Below, one piece after another: positions 1 through 5,669 of a stretch of 5,669 nt of DNA. The notes under the pieces were generated by a model. The model was not told the origin of the DNA. It did not search any database and saw only the letters and a list, made by a program, of their open reading frames with translations. The DNA comes from JAHCIE01 sp034431435 (GTDB taxonomy: Bacteria; Chloroflexota; Anaerolineae; Epilineales; JAHCIE01). Within the stretch, counting starts at the first letter, position 1. Each line of letters opens with the position of its first letter. The DNA lies in contig DAOUDG010000102.1 of the NCBI GenBank assembly GCA_034431435.1, forward strand, positions 1-5,669, given 5' to 3'. The position numbers were made by a program, and so were the translations under genes.

Positions 1-1
1 C

Positions 2-37
2 CGCCAGCTCAAAGACTCGATCACGAAGGCGTTGTAA
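2..37 (+). CDS. C-terminal tail of the gene upstream of atpA, probably ATP synthase delta subunit (partial)
   Basis: The second reading frame gives RQLKDSITKAL followed by a TAA stop at 35-37, ten bases before the atpA start. The Arg/Leu/Lys-rich helical ending fits the C-terminus of F1 delta (AtpH), and atpH directly precedes atpA in most bacterial atp operons. Delta sits on top of the alpha3beta3 head and links it to the peripheral stalk. Only 11 codons are visible, too few to identify a family from sequence alone, so the name rests mainly on position. The stop codon overlaps the start of the atpA Shine-Dalgarno stretch, as is usual for tightly packed operon genes. Confidence 0.5.
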   Translation, partial: RQLKDSITKAL

Positions 38-42
38 AGGAG
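36..42 (+). promoter_or_regulatory. Shine-Dalgarno site of atpA
   Basis: AAAGGAG lies five bases before the ATG at 48. It supports that start over the in-frame ATG at 60, which would remove the first four residues and has no comparable purine-rich site at the right distance. Confidence 0.75.
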
Positions 43-47
43 TCGTC

Positions 48-1586
<1,539 letters not shown>

Positions 1587-1623
1587 GGTGTGCCCGCTCT
1601 GCACGAGGACGAAGCTTACGCGG

Positions 1624-1688
1624 TATGTGACACGCGATGCGTGAAACGTGAGAACCGTCGAGACTTCTCGCGTTTCACGCGTCACGTA
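1624..1688. repeat. Palindrome made of 7-base units in the atpA-atpG gap
   Basis: The 163-base gap between atpA and atpG (1587-1749) holds no gene but contains a strong inverted repeat. The core arms 1639-1654 and 1665-1680 pair over 16 positions with one G-U wobble, around a ten-base loop. Outside them, 1624-1631 pairs with 1681-1688 if seven bases (1632-1638) are bulged out. Both arms divide in register into heptads: GTGACAC, GCGATGC, GTGAAAC, GTGAGAA from 1627, and the complements of GTGACGC, GTGAAAC, GCGAGAA ending at 1685. A seven-base bulge equals one heptad, so the arms look like copies with different unit numbers. It resembles dispersed intergenic palindromes or short tandem repeats. 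In RNA it would form a stable hairpin between the alpha and gamma cistrons. Its function is unknown. Confidence 0.75.
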
Positions 1689-1737
1689 GCGCGCCGCTGG
1701 CAGCAAAGGGCAGCGCATCCCGCTCAACGGGTATCAC

Positions 1738-1743
1738 GGAGGA
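1738..1743 (+). promoter_or_regulatory. Shine-Dalgarno site fixing the GTG start of atpG
   Basis: GGAGGA lies six bases before the GTG at 1750. It is a strong site and supports this non-ATG start, which also gives the expected gamma N-terminus. Confidence 0.8.
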
Positions 1744-1749
1744 ACCCCC

Positions 1750-2628
1750 GTGGCTAGCGCGCGAGAGATTCGACGCCGCATCCGCAGCGTCAAGAACATC
1801 AAACAGATTACGAAGGCTATGGAGACCGTCGCGGCCTCCAAGATGCGGCGCGCTCAACAGCAGACTCTCGCCACCCGGTCCTACGCGGAGAAGGCGCGCG
1901 AGGTGCTCGGCTCGATTGCACGGCAGACGGTGCGCGGCGCAGTGCCTCACCCCCTGCTGCAACAGCGTGACCAGCGCAATGTAGCCCTCATCCTCATCAC
2001 GGCCGATCGTGGCCTGGCGGGCAGCTTCAACTCGAACATGATTCGTGAGGCGTTGCGCTGGATGCGCGAGCAGAAAGGCAACGTCAGCGTCATCGCCGTG
2101 GGCCGCAAGGGCCGCGATTTCATGCTGCGGGTGGGCCGCCCCATCCGCGCCGAGTTCGTCCCCGTGCCCGACCCGCCCACGCTGGCGGCGGCGCTGCCCA
2201 TCGCCCGCATCGCGATGGAAGACTTTCTCAAGGGCGATCTGGACGCGGTCTACCTGGGCTACACTGATTTCCAGTCCACGCTGCGCCAGGTGCCGGTGAT
2301 TCAGCAGTTGTTGCCGGTCGAGCCGGTGTGGTTGTCCGACGAACGGCGCGGCATGGTGGACTACATTTACGAGCCGAGCGCCGAGGACGTGCTGGCCTCC
2401 GTGCTGCCGCGCTTCACGGAGATGCTTGTCTATCAGGCGCTGCTCGAATCGGCGGCGAGCTTCTTCAGCGCGCAGATGGTCGCCATGCGGAACGCCAACG
2501 ATGCGGCAGGCGAGTTGATCGACGACTTGACACTAACCTACAACAAGGCGCGCCAGGAGAGCATCACCCGCGAACTGCTGGATATCGCGGGCGGCTCGGC
2601 GGCGCTGGAGCAGGGACGGGCGCGCTAG
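1750..2628 (+). CDS. atpG: F1Fo ATP synthase subunit gamma
   Basis: This 292-residue protein has the usual length for gamma, the central rotating shaft that couples proton flow through Fo to the conformational cycle of the beta subunits. Both ends carry the conserved signatures. The N-terminal helix contains REIRRRIRSVKNIKQITKAM (residues 5-24), and the C-terminal helix has LTLTYNKARQESITRELLDI followed by GG. These two helices form the antiparallel coiled coil inside the alpha3beta3 ring. The central Rossmann-like domain starts with LILITADRGLAGSFNSN. The start is GTG, read as Met, with a strong GGAGGA site upstream. The 163-base gap from atpA is wide for this operon and holds a heptad palindrome, but no terminator with a U-tract or obvious promoter separates the genes. 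No frameshift is seen. Confidence 0.97.
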   Translation: MASAREIRRRIRSVKNIKQITKAMETVAASKMRRAQQQTLATRSYAEKAREVLGSIARQTVRGAVPHPLLQQRDQRNVALILITADRGLAGSFNSNMIREALRWMREQKGNVSVIAVGRKGRDFMLRVGRPIRAEFVPVPDPPTLAAALPIARIAMEDFLKGDLDAVYLGYTDFQSTLRQVPVIQQLLPVEPVWLSDERRGMVDYIYEPSAEDVLASVLPRFTEMLVYQALLESAASFFSAQMVAMRNANDAAGELIDDLTLTYNKARQESITRELLDIAGGSAALEQGRAR

Positions 2629-2654
2629 CGGGCGCACGGCTTGAGTGGCGCACA

Positions 2655-2679
2655 ACCCCAGGCGGGGTGGAGGTACTAA
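2655..2679 (+). promoter_or_regulatory. Small hairpin next to the atpD Shine-Dalgarno site
   Basis: ACCCC (2655-2659) can pair with GGGGT (2664-2668) across a four-base loop. It is followed at once by GGAGG (2669-2673), six bases before the atpD ATG at 2680. The ribosome-binding site is strong and fixes the start. The hairpin is only five base pairs, so any effect on beta translation is speculative. Confidence 0.5.
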
Positions 2680-4116
2680 ATGGCAGTCGCCGAACCCAAG
2701 ACCCAGGATCAGTCTCGCGACGTGATGGGCAAGGTCGTGCAGATTATCGGCTCCGTGGTGGACGCCGAGTTCCCTGAAGACCAGCTGCCCGAAATCTACG
2801 ACGCGATTGAGATTGTTAGCGATGACGGACGCCGCGTCACCTGCGAGGTGCAGACGCACCTGGGCCACAACGCGGTGCGCACCGTCTCCATGACCACGAC
2901 CGACGGTTTGCGGCGTGGCATGGATGCCGTCGCCACCGGCGGCCCCATCACCGTGCCCGTCGGCCCCTCGACGCTTGGCCGCGTCTTTGACGTGCTGGGC
3001 GCGCCGATCGACGAGAAGGGGCCGGTCGAGGCCGAGACGTTCTACCCCATTCACCGACCTTCGCCGCCCCTGGTCGATCAGGTTACCAAGACCGAGGTCT
3101 TCGAGACGGGCCTGAAGGTCATCGACCTCATTGCGCCCTTCACGAAGGGCGGCAAGACGGGCGTGTTCGGCGGCGCGGGCGTGGGCAAGACAGTTACGAT
3201 CGCCGAACTCATCCGCAACATCGCCGCCGTTCACTCCGGCTATTCGGTGTTCACGGGTGTGGGCGAGCGGACCCGCGAGGGAACCGCGCTGTACGGCGAA
3301 ATGCACGAATACGGCGTCATCGGCTCGACGGTCATGGTCTTCGGCCAGATGAACGAGCCGCCCGGCGCGCGCCTGCGGGTGGGGCTGACGGGCGTGACGA
3401 TGGCGGAGTACTTCCGCGATGAGGGCCGCGATGTGCTGCTCTTCATTGACAACATCTTCCGCTTCGTGCAGGCAGGCTCCGAGGTATCCGCCTTGCTGGG
3501 CCGCATGCCGAGCGCGGTGGGCTACCAGCCCACCCTGGCGACGGAGATGGGCGCGCTTCAGGAGCGCATCACCTCGACCAAGCGCGGGTCCATCACCTCG
3601 ATGCAGGCCGTGTACGTGCCCGCCGACGACTACACCGACCCGGCCCCGGCGACGACCTTCGCTCACCTGGATGCGACCATCGCCCTGGAGCGATCCATCT
3701 TCGAGCAGGGTATCTTCCCCGCCGTCGATCCCCTCGGCTCGACCAGCCGTATCCTGGACCCGCGCATCGTGGGCGATCTGCACTACCAGGTGGCGCGCGG
3801 CTGCCAGCGCGTCCTCCAGCGATACAAGGACTTGCAGGATATCATCGCCATCCTGGGCGTCGAGGAGCTGAGCGAGGACGACAAGCTCACCGTGGCTCGC
3901 GCCCGCAAGATTCAGCGGTTCCTGAGCCAGCCGATGTACGTGGCCGAGCGCTTCACGAACAAGGAAGGCCGCTACGTCAAGATCGAGGACACGGTCAAGG
4001 GCTTCAAGATGATTCTCGACGGCGAGCTGGACGACATCCCCGAACAGGCATTCTACATGCAGGGCGGTATCGAGGATGTCCAGCGGACGGCCGAGGAGCT
4101 GCGCCAGGGCCGCTAG
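2680..4116 (+). CDS. atpD: F1Fo ATP synthase subunit beta (catalytic)
   Basis: This 478-residue catalytic subunit makes or hydrolyses ATP in the F1 ring and is full length. The family barrel begins at MGKVVQIIGSVVDAEFP (residue 16) after a short polar extension, and is followed by the RecA-like domain and the C-terminal helical domain. The P-loop GGAGVGKT is at 164-171 with Lys170 and Thr171. The catalytic glutamate is Glu196 in GVGERTREG. The Walker B aspartate is Asp257 in LLFIDNIFRF. The C-terminal lever motif (DELSEED in most species) reads EELSEDD at 395-401. An internal ATG at codon 16 would also give a barrel-complete protein, but the GGAGG site before 2680 favours the longer form. It lies 51 bases after atpG and 11 before atpC, as expected in one operon. 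All catalytic residues are present. Confidence 0.98.
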   Translation: MAVAEPKTQDQSRDVMGKVVQIIGSVVDAEFPEDQLPEIYDAIEIVSDDGRRVTCEVQTHLGHNAVRTVSMTTTDGLRRGMDAVATGGPITVPVGPSTLGRVFDVLGAPIDEKGPVEAETFYPIHRPSPPLVDQVTKTEVFETGLKVIDLIAPFTKGGKTGVFGGAGVGKTVTIAELIRNIAAVHSGYSVFTGVGERTREGTALYGEMHEYGVIGSTVMVFGQMNEPPGARLRVGLTGVTMAEYFRDEGRDVLLFIDNIFRFVQAGSEVSALLGRMPSAVGYQPTLATEMGALQERITSTKRGSITSMQAVYVPADDYTDPAPATTFAHLDATIALERSIFEQGIFPAVDPLGSTSRILDPRIVGDLHYQVARGCQRVLQRYKDLQDIIAILGVEELSEDDKLTVARARKIQRFLSQPMYVAERFTNKEGRYVKIEDTVKGFKMILDGELDDIPEQAFYMQGGIEDVQRTAEELRQGR

Positions 4117-4127
4117 GGGAGTGACGT

Positions 4128-4556
4128 ATGCCAATTCACCTGGAAGTGGTGGCCCCCGACCGCATCCTGTACAAGGATGACGTGGATATGGTCATCGTGC
4201 CGGGCGCCGAGGGCGAGATGGGCATCCTGCCGCGCCACGCCGCTCTGATGTCGGGCCTCAACTTCGGCGACCTGGTCATCAAGAAGGCCAACGAGCCAGA
4301 CCGCCACATCGCCATCGGTGGCGGCTTCGTCGAAGTACGCCCCGACCGCGTGACCGTCCTGGCCGACAGCGCCGACCGCGTGGAAGAGATCGACATTGCT
4401 CAGGCGGAGGAGGCCCGCCGCCGCGCCCAGGAGGCGCTGGCGCGCGGCCTGGAACCGGTCGATGAGGAGCGTGCCCTGGCCGCGCTCAAGCGCGCCAAGC
4501 TCCAATTGAAGCTGGCTGAGCGGCGGGGCGGAAGTCGGCGACCGATTAGCCAATAG
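4128..4556 (+). CDS. atpC: F1Fo ATP synthase subunit epsilon
   Basis: This 142-residue protein is typical for bacterial epsilon, which sits at the foot of gamma on the c-ring and can inhibit ATP hydrolysis. Residues 1 to about 85 form the beta-sandwich, with the signatures GEMGILPRHAALMSGL and IAIGGGFVEVRPDRVTVLAD. The remainder is the helical hairpin, rich in Ala, Glu, Lys and Arg (about 87-133), with a basic tail. AGGGGAG, overlapping the atpD stop codon, lies six bases before the ATG, so translation is probably coupled to atpD. In the helical part, the ATP-sensing motif known from thermophilic Bacillus epsilon, I(L)DxxRA, appears as IDIAQA (88-93). The second arginine of the RAxxR segment appears as Gln126. 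ATP binding by this epsilon may therefore be weak or absent, an inference from remembered family motifs. Confidence 0.95.
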   Translation: MPIHLEVVAPDRILYKDDVDMVIVPGAEGEMGILPRHAALMSGLNFGDLVIKKANEPDRHIAIGGGFVEVRPDRVTVLADSADRVEEIDIAQAEEARRRAQEALARGLEPVDEERALAALKRAKLQLKLAERRGGSRRPISQ

Positions 4557-4578
4557 TCGCTGCGTGGGGCAAGTGGAC

Positions 4579-4631
4579 GCTGGGGCGGGTGGGGTGTGCA
4601 GAGCGGTATCGCATATCCCACCCGCCCCAGC
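4579..4631 (+). terminator. GC-rich hairpin ending the atp operon
   Basis: Bases 4579-4599 pair with 4611-4631 for 21 continuous pairs, including two G-U wobbles, around an 11-base loop. The outer 15 pairs are all Watson-Crick and mostly G-C. It starts 22 bases after the atpC stop, where a terminator is expected, and a separate promoter follows downstream. There is no clear U-tract: only TTT occurs shortly after the stem. It may therefore act as a tail-less terminator, need Rho, or protect the mRNA 3' end. Confidence 0.65.
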
Positions 4632-4729
4632 CTGATTTGCCACCGCCAGCCATCGCCCACCGCGCACGCAGGAGCGTCAGAGCGCGCAACGGGCGCGGGT
4701 GCACTCCAGGTAGAGGGAGTCGCGCGCTT
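4632..4729. other. Intergenic spacer between terminator hairpin and mreB promoter
   Basis: This GC-rich stretch has no supported gene. The only structure I see is a short inverted repeat, ACTCC at 4703-4707 and GGAGT at 4716-4720, about ten bases upstream of the -35 box. It could be an operator half-site pair or chance. Confidence 0.5.
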
Positions 4730-4758
4730 TTGACGCGATGGGCGGGCCTGGCTATACT
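4730..4758 (+). promoter_or_regulatory. Sigma70-type promoter of mreB
   Basis: TTGACG (4730-4735) and TATACT (4753-4758) are separated by exactly 17 bases, each one mismatch from consensus. Transcription should begin near 4765, giving a leader of about 90 bases before the mreB start. The promoter stands out as the most AT-rich spot in an otherwise GC-rich spacer and follows the atp terminator hairpin, so mreB is probably expressed independently of the ATP synthase genes. Confidence 0.8.
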
Positions 4759-4768
4759 TGCTGACTTG

Positions 4769-4811
4769 AAGGGCGGGGGCGAGTCGCACCTTCGGCGGCG
4801 GCCCGCCCTTT
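4769..4811 (+). promoter_or_regulatory. Hairpin in the mreB 5' leader, possible attenuator
   Basis: Bases 4769-4777 pair with 4802-4810 in nine Watson-Crick pairs, mostly G-C, enclosing 24 bases that can form only small inner pairings. The descending arm runs into a modest T-rich stretch (4809-4820). It lies just after the predicted transcription start. It could be an attenuator, a stabilising 5' hairpin or a protein-binding site. No known riboswitch or leader family is recognised. Confidence 0.45.
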
Positions 4812-4853
4812 CTGCCTGTTCACTGTCAGGTACGTTTTCGTAAGGATTGACGC

Positions 4854-5600
4854 ATGCTCACGCGCTACATTGGCATCGATCTCGGCACCGTCAACGTCCT
4901 CGTCCACGAACGAGGGCGCGGCATCGTGCTGAAGGAGCCATCCGTCGTCGCTATTTCCGTCAATGACAACCGCATTGTCGCCGTCGGCCAGGAGGCGCTC
5001 GAGATGTTGGGCCGCACGCCCGACACCATCGAAGTGGCTCGCCCTCTCAAGGACGGCGTGATTGCCGACTATGTGGTGACCGAGGCGATGTTGCGCTATT
5101 TCATTCAGAAGGTCTGCGGGCGTATGCGCATCCGCAAGCCCGAAGTCATGATCTCCGTGCCGGTGGGTGTGACATCGGTAGAGAGCCGCGCGGTTCACGA
5201 TGCCGCCATCCAGGCCGGCGCGGGCGAGGCCTTCCTCATCCCGGAGCCGCTGGCTGCCGCTATCGGCGCCGGGCTGCCCGTCGCCACCCCGACCGGTAAC
5301 ATGGTCATCAATCTTGGCGGCGGCACGACCGAGGCCGCCATTGTGTCGGTCAACGGCATCGTGCAGTGGTCGTCAGTGCGTGTCGGCGGCAATAAGGTCG
5401 ATGAGGCTATTGCCTCCTATGTGCGCCGCAAGTACAATCTGCTCGTCGGCGAGCGCACCGCCGAAGACATCAAGATGACCATCGGTAGCGCGGTGCCCCT
5501 CGAAGATGAGATGGTTACGGAGGTACGTGGTCGCGACCAGGTGGCGGGCCTGCCCCGCACAGTCCGCCTGACCTCGACGGAAGTGACTGAGGCGATGGCC
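4854..5600 (+). CDS. mreB: Actin-like rod-shape protein MreB/Mbl (3' end missing)
   Basis: MreB forms ATP-dependent membrane-bound filaments that guide cell-wall synthesis and rod shape. About 249 genuine residues are visible out of roughly 330-345 usual for the family. The phosphate-1 loop GIDLGTVN is at residues 7-14, the conserved RPLKDGVIADY follows, and the catalytic glutamate is Glu131 in IPEPLAAAIGAG. The phosphate-2 loop reads INLGGGTTE (152-160), with Asn153 where Asp is normal. VGGNKVDEAI and LLVGERTAEDIK are typical MreB/Mbl segments. TAAGGA lies seven bases before the ATG. There is no N-terminal amphipathic extension. Overall wording is close to Bacillus Mbl. The frame stays open to the window end, but codons after about 5600 are antisense mreB sequence, so the normal C-terminal ATP-binding motif and final helices are absent. 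Expression probably starts from the promoter at 4730-4758. Confidence 0.93.
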
Positions 5601-5668
5601 TCATCGACCTTGTTGCCCCCGACGCGCACCGACGACCACTGCACGATACCGTTGACCGACACAATAGC
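5337..5668. repeat. Imperfect inverted repeat within mreB
   Basis: The arms 5337-5417 and 5588-5668 are 81 bases each, 72 of 81 positions complementary, separated by 170 bases (5418-5587). It arises from the opposing mreB copy at the window end and is unrelated to any transposon end that I can recognise. Confidence 0.9.
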
Positions 5669-5669
5669 C
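5588..5669 (-). pseudogene. Inverted fragment of a second mreB copy at the window end
   Basis: Read on the minus strand from 5668 to 5588, this piece encodes 27 residues from AIVSVNGIV to VDEAIAS, identical to residues 162-188 of the forward MreB. At DNA level it matches 5337-5417 in 72 of 81 positions, and all nine changes are synonymous third-position changes. Identity stops at 5587, where the minus strand continues into antisense of the forward mreB (Val in place of the expected Tyr). It is therefore the internal part of another mreB allele or paralogue, joined head-on to the forward gene and interrupting it. The rest of that copy would lie beyond the window. An artefactual chimera is the more likely origin. 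A real inverted duplication cannot be excluded from sequence alone. Confidence 0.85.

Noticed and set aside
1624..1688. Possible CRISPR or rho-independent terminator in the atpA-atpG gap
   Set aside because: There are no spaced direct repeats of CRISPR length, and no T-run follows the stem; the downstream atp genes would be cut off by a true terminator.
2533..4134. A 533-codon open frame on the minus strand covering nearly all of atpD
   Set aside because: It is exactly antisense to a certain, fully conserved atpD. Its translation is low-complexity Ala/His/Arg/Asp/Leu-rich, as expected from the complement of GC-rich codons, with no recognisable domain.
4589..4843. 84-codon open frame in the atpC-mreB gap
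   Set aside because: It runs through the terminator hairpin, the mreB promoter and the leader hairpin, has no ribosome-binding site worth noting and has no recognisable protein features.
5417..5662. 81-codon minus-strand open frame starting SVNGIVQWSS
   Set aside because: Only its first part (down to 5588) is real MreB sequence from the inverted copy. The remainder is antisense to the forward mreB, so it is a chimeric frame and not a gene.
5601..5669. Open codons continuing mreB to the end of the window as a novel MreB C-terminus
   Set aside because: The 23 codons are the reverse complement of mreB DNA, so the peptide is an antisense translation and does not resemble any MreB C-terminus.

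Overview
The window is a GC-rich bacterial chromosome segment carrying the downstream half of an F-type ATP synthase operon, followed by a separate transcription unit that starts with an actin-like cell-shape gene. Gene order on the + strand is (tail of probably atpH)-atpA-atpG-atpD-atpC, then an intergenic stretch of about 300 bases, then mreB. The AtpA wording (for example GEEFMESG and SKHAWAYRQ) and the Mbl-like MreB resemble Chloroflexota (Anaerolineae-type) proteins as I remember them. That placement is a moderate-confidence inference, not a search result.

Layout. Positions 2-37 hold the last 11 codons and stop of an upstream gene, placed where atpH (delta) normally sits. atpA (48-1586), atpG (1750-2628), atpD (2680-4116) and atpC (4128-4556) encode the alpha, gamma, beta and epsilon subunits of the F1 head, each intact and with a good Shine-Dalgarno site. 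alpha3beta3 forms the catalytic ring, gamma is the rotating shaft, epsilon is the shaft-bound regulator and delta links F1 to the stator. The genes are close together except between atpA and atpG, where a 163-base gap contains a palindrome built from 7-base units. After atpC there is a 21-bp GC-rich hairpin (4579-4631), probably the operon terminator. A near-consensus sigma70 promoter (TTGACG, 17-base spacer, TATACT) then leads through a leader of about 90 bases, with its own hairpin, into mreB (4854 onward).

The most unusual part is the right end. mreB reads normally for about 249 codons. The last 82 bases are then the reverse complement of another mreB copy, matching the local bases 5337-5417 with nine differences in 81 bases, all synonymous. 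The junction lies in about 12-13 bases that fit both sequences. The reading frame stays open through this segment, but those 23 codons are antisense and not a real MreB C-terminus. A chimeric contig end (amplification or assembly artefact joining a related strain or paralogue) is the simplest explanation; a real inverted mreB duplication is the alternative. A second point is an Asn where MreB proteins normally carry the phosphate-2 Asp. I see no mobile element, CRISPR array, tRNA or rRNA, and no convincing new multi-gene system.
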